In this document: in pieces, positions 54,301 to 64,000 of the stretch
Layout: every line of letters begins with the position of its first letter
Numbering within the stretch: the stretch's first letter is position 1
DNA from: Gracilaria gracilis
Taxonomy: Eukaryota > Rhodophyta > Florideophyceae > Gracilariales > Gracilariaceae
Assembly (NCBI GenBank): GCA_030374805.1
Contig: JARGSG010000262.1
Coordinates: forward strand, 1 to 64,000
Direction: 5' to 3'
DNA length: 64,000 nt
The notes under the pieces: model-generated
Told to the model about the DNA's origin: nothing
Seen by the model: only the letters and a program-made list of their open reading frames with translations
The model's database searches: none
Made by a program: the position numbers and the translations under genes

Positions 54301-55155
54301 TCGTTTTTCCGCTTGCGCGTGCTGATGGTTACTGCAGCTACACACGGGTCGTGTGCGGCAATGCGGTCTGCATAGTGTGCACGGTGCACACGTGCACTCG
54401 CACCGCAGCCCCAATCTGGGTGTGACTAAGACACGTGTGGAGCTCTTGCAACGGATGGTTGGCACAGCATTGCTGGTAATTTAGATATTTATTTAATAGT
54501 TTTGCCTAGTTGCAGGGAGATTACTCTACTATATAGTGGCTCGGCACTTGGCCATCGCCACTAAGTAAACTTCCCCAACCAGGGTTGGCTCTATACTTCT
54601 TCGCCTTCGGCGGTCATTGACTCCTTCCAGGAGAGAGGCTCCGTTGCCTACGGGTAGTGTATCCTCCCTGCGTCACCTAACAGGACCCATTCGTGGGAGT
54701 GTTTTCCACTTGTGTCGCGTTCGACCCTGTACAGGGATAACCCCGGTGTTCACCGTAGCCTTTTTGCCCTTTTCTCCTTTTCCTTCTTTCCATCCCCCGC
54801 TCTCGCGGAGTCCTTTTCTCTTTCCCCACTTCCGTGGACTCGTGCCTCTCTCGAGGGCCCGTTCACCCACACACGTGTTGCAAACACCGATCCTTGCTCA
54901 ACTCTCTACGCCCGTCGTGACGGCTTGGCCTCGGCTTACACCCGACTTCGTCGTGCCTTGCCAGAGAGGCTCTGTCTGCTGACTACCCTCCTACGGAGGA
55001 AGATCTCGGACGTCTTCGTGGTGTCCTCCCGCCTCTGGCGTTGCACTACAAAGTGGTCTCCGGACTTAGAAAGTTTTTATGTGTGGTTTTCCTCTTTGAG
55101 GTGATTTCTATTTGTCCCGGAAGATTCCGTGTTTTCCCGTTGAACGGATTTACCG

Positions 55156-57330
55156 ATGTCTCGGAAGCCATCTCGTGCGGAGCCAGCAGTTACTCGCAGC
55201 CGCTCCCATGATGATGGGGATGTTCCCGATGATCGGGTGATTTCTAAGATCCCGATTCGGGCTGGTTCAACCTTCGACGCGAGGGTTTCCTCTCGGACTT
55301 CGAGCCAACACCGGGAATCCCGGGACCTTCCTTTGCCTCCGTTGGCTTCTTCTCGGCCCGTCGCTGGGCCTGCTACAGTTGCCGCTGGTTCGCCTCTGGC
55401 GTCCCAGCCGGCTACCGCTGCCGCGGGATCCCAACCTCGCCGGGAGGTTGTTTCTAACACCCCCAGGGGACTTCCCTGGAGGACCAGGTACGCACTCTGC
55501 GTGCCGCCCATAATGCCCTTGTAGGGGAATTTCGAGCCCTCCGTGAGGTGGTCGAGAGTACCGCTGCGAGGGATGTTGCTGAAGACCTCCGTATATTACG
55601 GTCTGATGTCAACAAAATGTTGGAGTGTTTGGGTTCGCCCACCGCCTTCGTTGAAGGGATTGAAGAGCGATTCAATCGCGTCCGTGCCCGTCTGGAAACG
55701 TTGGAACAAACCATATTAATGGATGAGAACTCCCCGGATGATCCGGCTGCTGCCGTCTCACAACGCGACCAGCGCGCTGGAACAGGCAAAGGCCGCCGAA
55801 GGCGGAATTCCAAACGCCAAAACGATCATTTGAATACACCGACTTCGTCGGATTCTAACCCGAGTGACTCAGATGGGTCTACTACTTCAGACTCCGAGTC
55901 GGAGGACGGTCGCCGCGGGCGCTCTTCGCGCTCAAAGCGGTCGTCTGCCACCCAGGGGGTCATTCGCTCCCGTACAAAGGGTAGAAGACACTCCGGAATA
56001 CGGGAATTGAAGCCTACGAATAGGATGTATCGCAAGCTACTTTCGTACCGATACTATCGGTTGGAAGACTCCTCTTTGGCGCGTCCACCCCGTGGAACGG
56101 GAAGAGTGAAAGATTGCATCAAGCGAATGTAGCTTTCACTCCGGAACCAGACATTTTCTGGAGAGGACCCAATCCCGGTGTTGGATTTCCTCGCTCGCTT
56201 TGTTGCAGAAGCCGATATACTCGGGATGAACGAAGGAAAAGCCTACGTGGCGCTGCCGTACTTTTTACGGGGAGTGGCCGAAGACCAATATCACTATGTA
56301 AGAGGTTCTACGAGAGCCTCCGAAGGAGGGGGTGACGTGCTGGCCTGAAGCCCTCCAGTAACTCTTGAGGTCCTACGCGACGAATGATGCCATTCAGTCC
56401 GCGATCCTCGCTTTGAGGGATACTCGTCAGCGCCACGACGAGGTTGAAACCGATTATTCGGTACGCCTTAACAAGGCTTTCCACCGCTGTGGTAATGTCT
56501 ACCCCGCCGGGGAACGTTGTACGATGTTCGTCGATAGGCTGAGTGCAGCCATCAAGTCCCTCGTTGCCCGACGTCGGGAGGACAAGCCGAGGATTACTTA
56601 CCTCGAGTTGGTTCAAGCCGCGCGCGCAGAGGGTGATGCAGTACGTGCTCGTGTTCCTCATTCGAGGTCGAAGTCCGCACAAGCGTTGGTGATGAAGGAC
56701 CACCCCCCATCGCTCTCGCTGGTAGCGGCTGAACACCCTCAACAGGAATACGACAACGTGCAGTTGGCTCACGGCGAAGTCATCTCCGTGCCGACTACGG
56801 AACTCCCGTCCACGACGGTTACATCGTTCGATACAGCACTGGTCGACCCAGCGCTGTATGTGGACAACCTTCGTATAACGGCGCCTTCTATCCCATATTC
56901 GAATGGATGTACCCGTTTTCAACGGCCTGGATGGAGAGACCCCCGCCCTGCGGTTCGGTTTGCCGAAGTTCGGAAATGTAACCTGCAAGCAGGAGTATTG
57001 CGTTTGATATGCCACCTGTGCTATACGCACGGTCACACATCCCCGCAATGTCTTTTCTCTCTGAGAGAAATGGGCAAGGTAGTGTCTAACTACGAAGCCC
57101 TCACTCCAGAGGAGAATCGCACAGTACCCATCGCATCGTACTTGCGCGCGAAGCTGGACCTGTCACATGCCCTCCCACCTGCGCGGTCTGTTCCGATGCG
57201 GTCGGATGTCTCCGCTCAGCAGGCGTACGTTCCAAACACCACTCACGTGGAAAACCCTCGACGAGGATCCCAAGCCCTCGTCGTTGAGGAGCCTGAGAAG
57301 CCGCCGCAGGCGGAAGCCCAGGAAAACTAA
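55156..57330 (+). pseudogene. gag: Gag of E3, interrupted
   Basis: ATG at 55156 (MSRKPSRAEPAVTRS). The N-terminal frame ends at 55524. The next frame runs from about 55548, carries a coiled segment and a Ser/Asp-rich tract, passes a TAG at 56130-56132 and continues with FSGEDPIPVLDFLARF, the start of the capsid-like domain also found in E1 Gag. A third frame (56365-57330) holds the C-terminal capsid half and a Cys pair (LICHLCYTHGHTSPQC), a possible knuckle. At least two shifts and one stop disable it. Confidence 0.78.
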
Positions 57331-57347
57331 ACAAGGGAGTCTCCCCT

Positions 57348-60300
57348 TTGGGAGAGGCGTCCTCAGAGTTGAGGCTCGTGACGCCCGAGGCGTCGTTGCC
57401 TCGCTCCCCGGTGAAGATCTTCACTAGGAAGGACACCGCAGACGCGGATTCGGAACACTTGGGTGTTCTGCGTCGACCGTGGATACGGGTAAGAAATAAC
57501 CGGATCCCGGATAGAATTTTTGTCATGGCCAAGCGTAACTATAAAGTTTACGCCGACCTTGGCCCTAACCCCCAGTTTCTGGTAAGAACTCTAAGTGTCC
57601 TGGATACAGGTGCCGGCCCGAACTTTGTCGTGGAATCCTTTTTGCCTCCGCAGGTGCGGTCTCGAATCCGCGCTGATGCGGTCTCGAATCCGCGCTGATG
57701 CGGTTATGGATGTCGCAGATGCGAACAACAACCCGTTGAAAACGGCAGGCACTGTCGACTTGGTCGTACGGTTGGGCACCATGATGGTGAAGCTTGACTT
57801 TATAGTCTTTCGGTCATTGGCCGCTCCAGTGATACTGGGATGTGATTACTGTGACAGATTTGTCGACGCAATCAGGCCCCGCCTCAGGCGTGTCGAACTG
57901 GACAACGGATCGTCTGTTCCAATTGTTCGACGTCCGCTAAAGCGGGCTTCGCATAAGCAGGTTCCACTCCCTGCCGCGCAGGAATCACCTCCGGCGCGCC
58001 GGGAATCTACGAAGCTACGCGTCGCTGTGTCTGTCTCTATCCCGTCTGAGTCACAGGTAATGGTGCAGGTCAATTCCCGTCAACACGGTCTTCGGGTTGT
58101 GCAACCCATTTCCTCGTTGTACGATCATTGTCAATTAGCCGTCGCGAACGGTGTCGTGCAGGTCACACCAGATATCCCATTTCGGGTACTCGTTGCCAAC
58201 CTTGGCAGCAAACCCCAGTATCTGGAAAAGAACCAAGTAATTGGATCAGTTACCCCGCCCCCGCTCGTGATGCTCCCGACGCGGATGACGGCTGCCGATG
58301 TTCTCGGTTTAGTTTCCTCTGACGAGGTGGTGAGTACAGAGAACTCCGACGCCCCGTCTAAGGAGGGAGAGGACATTGCCGTTTTAACGGAGAATACTGC
58401 CGTGTCAACGGAGAAGTCACCGAATGGTTCGGAATCGAACCTTGTACCAACAGGAGAGCGTGGCCCCACAAGCTACGACCGGCTTGACCCGGTGAAGGCT
58501 CTCGAAGAGCTGGACCTCGGTCATGTACCGGATTCGCACCGCGATCGACTCCGTAACATGTTACGGGAATTTACCACTATGTGGGATGGCTCTCTAGGAG
58601 AGATAGATGCAACGGAACACCGGATTGAGCTGATGCCGAACACGCGTATCGTTGCGCAACCCTTTTATAGGACAGGACCGAAGGCTCGGGAAGAGGAGCA
58701 TTTTCAAATTGACAAGATGCTCCGCGCCGGGGTGATTGAACCCGCTCAATCACCCTGGGCATCCCCAATCGTACTGGCATTAAAGGCCGACGGTACGTGG
58801 CGATTTTGTGTCGACTACCTTCGGTTAAACGCCGTAACAGTACGGGATACTTACCCGATTCCTCGGATGGATGAGTGCATTGATTCACTCGGAAACGCAA
58901 CCGGGTTCATGGCGTTGGATGCCAATTGGGGATATTGGCAAGTCCCTGTAAGGGAAGAGGACCGCGACAAGACAGCCTTTGTCTGTCACTCCGGGTCCTA
59001 CCGCTTCAAGCGGAAGCCATTTAGGTTGACCAACGCCCCCGCTACGTTCCAACGAGCGGTCGATATCCTGCTCAACAGGTTCAAGTGGCGGTCGTGTTTG
59101 GTATATCTGGATGACATCATCGTCTTCTCAGATAACCTCGACGACCACCTCACCCATGTACGTGAAGTTCTAACCGTTTTACGGGATGCTGGGATAACCC
59201 TCAAGCTGAGGAAGTGTGAGTTTTTCACAGATACTATCAAGTATCTTGGTCACATTATCCGCCCTGGACGGCTGTCGATCCAGGAAGCTCGAGTCAAATC
59301 CCTAATGAAGGCAAAAGAACCCCGTACTCAGACGGAATTGCGATCCTTCCTAGGGCTGGTCAACGTCTATCGACGGTTCATCCCGAACTTTTCGGACATC
59401 GCGATGCTCCTCAACGCACTCCTGCGCAAGGGAAAACCGCCGAAACTGAAACCCTTAAATCCCGCGCAAGCGGAAGCTTTTAACTTCTTAAAGGAGGCTG
59501 TCACGTCAGCACCGATTTTATCGTTACCCAAATTGGGATTACCGTACTCCGTGGATACGGACTCGAGCGACTACCAAGTCGGTTGGGCTCTTTTCCAAAC
59601 CACCCCGGAAGGGGAACGGAAACCCATCGGGTACTGGTCGCGCTCGCCGAACGTCCACGAGCGGAACTACTCCGTTTCGGAGAAAGAGTGTCTCGCAGTT
59701 GTGTGGGCACTGACCACTCTTCGCCCCTATCTTATGGGTGTTCACTTTACCGTATATACGGATCACTCCTCGCTGAGATGGTTGATGAATATCTCTGATC
59801 CATCTGGCCGCCTGATGCGGTGGAGACTCCGCTTAGTGGAATATGACTTCACAGTCATATATAAAAAGGGGGTGCAGAACAAGCAGGCCGACGCACTGTC
59901 CCGATTACCCACAAGTGGGGAGGCCCTCGCAACCAAGGATGACGACATCCTTTGCTTCTACGTGGACGGAAAAGCACCGGAAGATCCGGAATGGCCAGAA
60001 GATCTGGATATGAACGCTGACTTTGACGAACTACGGGCCTCTAATGAGATCGCTACTGAGAAACCCCCACCGGGGAATTTTGTCCCCATAACTCCAGAGG
60101 AACTGGTACGAGAACAGTTCGGAGACCCCTTTTGCACAGGGATACGCGCCCGTCTTAACGGTGGTGAAGCACTCTCCTTCGGGGTAAACGACCAAGGTTA
60201 CCTCGTGAGGAACGTCGAAGCTACCCCCCAAGTAGTGGTGCCGCATTCCCTGCAATCGCGGGTGTTGCATTTAACGCATTACCCAAAGATCGGTGGTCAT

Positions 60301-60990
60301 GCCGGTGGCCGGAAGCTCTATCTCATCCTGAGAAGGGACTTTCATTGGCCCGCAATGGCGGTGGATTGCTACGCGACCGTACGCTTTTGTACGGAGTGCG
60401 CAAAGAACCGAGTGAAACTTCGGAAGAACAGCAAATCGCTGAAGCTATTCACTGCTAGGGCACCGCTGGAGTTTGTCGCAATTGACATCCTCGGGCCACT
60501 CCTCAAGACAAAACGAGGGAACAAGTTTCTACTTGTAATCACCGACCGCTTCTCGAAGCTTGTTCGGACTGTCCCTCTTCGGAGGATAGCCGCGTACACG
60601 GTGGCTAACGCATTCGTTACCCATTGGGCATTCGCGTACGGTCCTCCAGTGGAGTTGTTGTCCGATAACGGAAAGCAGTTCGCGTCGCGCTTCTTCCAGG
60701 ATGTCTGCCGCATCCTGGACGTGAAGAACCAGTTCACAACTACCTATCATCCCCAATTTAATGGGCAAGTTGAACGGTTCAACCGGACGATGCTAGCAGC
60801 CCTCCGTTCCTACGTTGCTGACCACCCCAAGAATTGGGACTTGTATACCGATGCGGTGACGTTCGCGTACAATACGCAAGTTAACCGGACTACCGGAGTA
60901 TCACCATTTGAATTGGTATTGTCTCGTACTCCCCCGGCCTGCGGCGTTGGAATCGCAGGCTACGCTTGGAAGCTTCCCATCTGTGGGTGA
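57348..60990 (+). pseudogene. pol: Pol of E3 (protease-RT-RNase H-integrase), nearly intact
   Basis: Protease (SVLDTGAGPNFVVES) lies in the frame ending at 57698. A tandem 22-bp duplication (57655-57698) throws the frame, after which a single frame runs to 60990. It has RT (FCVDYLRLNAVTVRD, LDANWGYWQ, LVYLDDIIVFS), RNase H (VDTDSSDYQVG, TDHSSLRW, QADALSRL), the H2C2 finger (HYPKIGGHAG, CTECAKN) and integrase with D, D and E all present (VAIDILGPL, LLSDNGKQF, GQVERFNRT). LDANWGYWQ has Trp where Ser is usual. Apart from the duplication, the catalytic residues look complete. The end (CGIAGY...) leaves the family pattern near 60950. Confidence 0.9.
57655..57698 (+). repeat. 22-bp tandem duplication in protease of E3
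   Basis: The unit TGCGGTCTCGAATCCGCGCT plus GA occurs twice in tandem. Because 22 is not a multiple of three it causes the frame change in pol. Confidence 0.95.
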
Positions 60991-61410
60991 TTACCGACAA
61001 AGGTGGAGAGAGTGGCTCACGAAGTTGGTACCTGCTACGCGGAAGTCAGTGGCCAGAGTCCAAGCCGCATACAAGCGGAATGTATTGGTGAAAATGCTAC
61101 TTTGCCACTCGGAAGGAAGGAAGATTGCGTACGTAAAGCAAATAACTGGCAGGCTACATAGACCGGATGGAAGAACCAGCAAGGAATTCCGTGACGGCCT
61201 CGCAAGGGACTCAGTGTACATTTGTATGTCCTTCTCGGTACAAGAAACCACACAGGGAGAACGGTCGCCATCAGATCATGGGGAAAATAGTGTGCGGAAT
61301 CCATTACTGGTTTGGCTAGCGGACGCACCAACTGACATGGGCAGCAGAGCCTCGCAACTGGAAAAGACTGTATCGCTCCGTCGTTACCAATGTTGGAGTG
61401 CCTGTTGAAT
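60991..61410 (+). pseudogene. Integrase C-terminal remnant of E3
   Basis: After a shift near 60950 another frame encodes DYRQRWREWLTKLVPATRK and VARVQAAYKRN, which fit the C-terminal helix typical after the gypsy integrase core. It becomes unrecognisable beyond about 61100 and merges into CCANNTGG-type DNA. No chromodomain is visible. Confidence 0.5.
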
Positions 61411-62928
61411 TGGTATAAACCAGGAGGCGATCCAGGAAACCATTCAGGGTAGAAAAGGGGGGCTGTACCAGAGGTAACCACTTCGCTTTATAGCTCTACT
61501 GCGACCTATCTGGAGGACGGTTCCGCGTACCGTTGGTGACCGAGATGGCACTACTCGGGAACGAGATGTGCCACACCGACAGGATTAAGGGGCAACGCTC
61601 AGCCAGAGATTGGAGCATCTACGATACTCACTCTGTCCAGCTGGATTTCGTGGCCTGTCGGAGTTAATACGAACGGCCTACCGGGAGGTACATTATATCC
61701 GCCCGAAAGGATGCAAGCCAATAGTCGACGGTATCACGATGGGGCTGGGATCCGAATTGGCCACAGACCTCGAGATGAGTCACACCGATTCGGTTTTCTA
61801 CACCGCCCCGACACCAAGAGGGGAATGGCGTGTCTGAGACCACTCGGGAAACCGCGCGGTGAGCAGACTACAAACCAAATGGAGGCAAGGGTCGTTCTTC
61901 ACAGTGGAGAGGCCGAACGGTCTAGCCGATAACCGATAGGCACAGAAACGTAATGGAGCAGGGCAGGGCACACCGGCAAACCAATTGGTCACGCGCTCTA
62001 CGGAGATGGAAACCCACGCCTGGGACGGGTTGAGGAGCAACCAGTTAGAGGGCGAGCGGGAGCTCAGCGAGCGATGCCTGCATACGAAGCGCGTCTACCA
62101 AATAGGAAGCGGCGTAAAACCAATGCGTGAACCTACCAATGGACTAATAGCAACCATTTGGAAAGCCGCTCGCTTGGCAGCCCCGGGTCGTGTCTGCAGA
62201 TAGCAAGGGGGTCTGTAGTACAGTGGGAAGTGCCCAATTGGTGGTTGAGTACCGTGGAGGAGCGTGCCACGTGGGTTGCTAATCAGAAATCTAACTGTAC
62301 AAATAACCATATAGGATAGCTAATATAATTACTAAAATAGGTAGATATTTTAGTGAGGCGCACCACTAGGGTGGCACCTCAATGTGGTATAAGTGGGCAC
62401 CACGTTGTAGGTTGAGCCCCACTCACCCTTAAGGTGAGTGTGGCGCTCCCTCCCCACTGGATTGTAAAGTCAAGCACATCCTGGCTAACTCTAAGACCAC
62501 TCGGTTTCTACAGTCAGCCTAATGGATTAGCTAGATCCTTTCAGGCTTTACTATCTCGCCGTGCGACGTACTCTGGATCTACCTAACAGATACGGCTAGC
62601 CAGCCAAGAACCTTGCGCCTTCAGTGGTCGGTGCTGCCACATACTAATCGGTGTCATCTATCCCGCATTCTAGGTCGAGCTCTCGCGCGCTTCCTAGCCC
62701 CACGTTCACACGAACTACCCAATTGGGTACAGGTGCTGCTGTTATACCATAGTATGAAGACAGGTTTACGACCGAGAAAAGTAATGCTGGATTTCGTGCT
62801 ACCAGAATCGTTCGACTGGATGAGTATCGCTTGTTTTCACAAGCTCGTCCCTACAGCTTGTCCGATCCTTCAAGGGTTGCATCTGTTGAGGACATTATAC
62901 CCATACTGGATGAAAAGCGTCACACGTC
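61411..62928. other. Non-coding DNA with CCANNTGG sites, right flank of E3
   Basis: No gene seen. CCAAATGG (61875), CCAATTGG (61981, 62231, 62718) and CCATTTGG (62155) recur as on the left flank of E3. Near 62345-62440 there is an AT-poor block with CACCACTAGGGTGGCACC and an inverted CTCACCCTTAAGGTGAG. A partner LTR could not be aligned to either side. Confidence 0.45.
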
Positions 62929-63258
62929 ATGCTTGGACAACTGAAAGAGGCCAAACTCACAAAATTCGGGTTTTCGGATACCTCTTTTCCAGGTGATGCC
63001 ACCTTTAGAAGTGCGATTCATTTGCAAAAGCAACAAAAGGCACAACAAAAAGAGGAGCGTGAAAAACAGAGAGACAGAGAGTTGTTCATGCTTGTGAAAG
63101 ACGTTGCAACGCGTATAAAGAACGGAAAGCACGCAAGCGGTTTCAAAAAAAGCGCGCATAGTTACGGGAAAAACGCTACGACAAGTTTATTGCGTTGGTT
63201 TCTTTGTTGGGAGAGAGGAAGAAAATTACAAACCCAAAGGTTTTCACCTCTCACGTAG
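62929..63258 (+). CDS. Hypothetical Lys/Gln-rich protein, 109 aa
   Basis: ATG at 62929. Contains a charged helix (QKQQKAQQKEEREKQRDREL) followed by FMLVKDVATRIKNGKHASG and a basic stretch. No family recognised and no supporting neighbour; may be an exon or chance frame. Confidence 0.25.
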   Translation: MLGQLKEAKLTKFGFSDTSFPGDATFRSAIHLQKQQKAQQKEEREKQRDRELFMLVKDVATRIKNGKHASGFKKSAHSYGKNATTSLLRWFLCWERGRKLQTQRFSPLT

Positions 63259-64000
63259 ATTCTGTGGCAAAGGTAGGTCTGGAAAAAGTTGGATTGCGGG
63301 AATAAGAGATTTTGACAGCCATTGCAAGCAAAATATTATTGCCTGCGCTGAAACAAATAAAATAATTGCGTCCAGAATCGTTTAACTTCAGGACAGTTTT
63401 TAGCGTTTTGACGTCCATCATCCAACACGTCTTGCTTTGATTGTGATACTTTCTTACGTCGTTGATTCACCAATCTGCTTTCTGAACTGCGGAACGAAGA
63501 GCCAGAGCCAGCTTTGTACACATTATCTAAAGGTCTCGGGGCAAGGGAGTACCTTTTCAAACTGGGTCTTTGGAACTCTTCAACATTTTAGGGCACCCCA
63601 CAGTACGCTCGACAAACAAAAATTCCAATTGCGCGCTTTCGCCGCCCGCCAGTCCCACACGTGTGCGCGTGGTTACTGCGTGCACGTGTGCGTCGTTTCA
63701 CTATTGTTGATGGTGGAGGACAACACACAGGCCGCAGGCAAAAATACACGACGTAGTTGGCGTACAAAGTAGATTTAATGTAGACCAATAAACGCGCAGG
63801 GATTCACTTCGATGAGCAATCCATGCGCCGTGGTAGAGCTACTCACTTCGCACCCCCTTTTCAGGGGGCCAAGGCACATTTGCGGCCACCCAATCAGAGC
63901 TCTCCATTTCCATTCCACCACACGGTCACTTCTTCCGTCTCCGTTGGTCTCGCTGTTCAGGCCACCTTCATTGCCCTCCTCAAGCACCTTCTTTCGCCGC
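63259..64000. other. No recognised gene at the right edge
   Basis: Short frames only. A minus frame at 63775-63987 could be the end of a gene lying beyond the window, but nothing in it is recognised. Confidence 0.35.

Larger units (their letters stand above)
54500..61410 (+). mobile_element. Ty3/gypsy retrotransposon E3, decayed, boundaries uncertain
   Basis: gag then protease-RT-RNase H-integrase on the plus strand, colinear with E1 and related to it across RT, RNase H and integrase. A TATA-like ACTATATAGTGG lies near 54530, about 620 bp upstream of the gag ATG, and could mark a 5' LTR, but no matching repeat was found 3' of pol, so ends are not defined. Gag and the 3' end of integrase are broken, and a 22-bp duplication interrupts protease. 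Confidence 0.85.

Noticed and set aside
54320..54620. 5' LTR of E3 by similarity to its 3' flank
   Set aside because: A TATA-like site is present but no repeat matching it was found between 61.0 and 62.9 kb.

Overview
This is eukaryotic DNA from a repeat-rich region. It holds several Ty3/gypsy LTR retrotransposons, at least three kinds of DNA-transposon gene, decayed cellular genes, and long stretches with no gene. There is no operon structure, Shine-Dalgarno signal or bacterial gene content. Eukaryotic marks include TATA-like and AATAAA signals, a chromodomain integrase, CCCH zinc fingers, an NB-ARC/WD40 protein and a Myb-like DUF6818 domain. An alga or related protist is the best guess, possibly a red alga; that is a weak inference from gene content.

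Layout. 1-5.9 kb: Ty3/gypsy element E1 on the minus strand, cut by the window edge, with a Gag frame and a Pol frame open except for one frameshift in integrase. 6.68-7.38 kb: broken Myb-like (DUF6818) gene. 8.84-14.20 kb: complete chromovirus E2 (minus) with two 244-bp LTRs that look identical and a 5-bp target duplication, inserted 46 bp before the ATG of a secreted-protein gene (14.25-14.92 kb). 15.3-17.2 kb: fragments of WD40 and tandem CCCH zinc-finger genes. 17.4-19.4 kb: a DUF7869 transposase-like gene with one stop and frameshifts. 22.6-23.1 kb: relic of a DDE transposase. 23.7-27.9 kb: an NB-ARC/WD40 STAND protein gene (minus) with about five frameshifts. 31.3-34.35 kb: an intact 1019-residue DDE/D transposase-like gene. 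35-39.8 kb: little that can be recognised.

39.8-50.6 kb is the most unusual part. A decayed beta-class DNA N-methyltransferase and an unknown protein run leftward. A multiply broken gene ending in a probable 2-oxoglutarate/Fe(II) oxygenase fold runs rightward. Between them lie four copies of a 72-76 bp palindrome, a triplicated AT-rich hairpin unit and a 17-bp minisatellite. A decayed ketopantoate-reductase-like gene and a coiled-coil protein gene follow. 50.8-54.3 kb is non-coding but packed with the palindrome CCANNTGG. 54.6-61.4 kb holds a third gypsy element, E3 (plus), related to E1, and 61.0-62.3 kb is again rich in the same palindrome.

Two themes stand out. E1 carries about 45 copies of CCGNNCGG inside its coding region, and the neighbouring decayed DNA carries the CpG-deaminated form of the same palindrome, as if a sequence-specific DNA-binding or methylation system once acted on this family. 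Second, a DNA methyltransferase and a possible DNA/RNA oxygenase lie divergently around a hairpin array. Nearly every gene is interrupted, even inside an element whose LTRs look identical, so some indels may be assembly or sequencing errors rather than decay.
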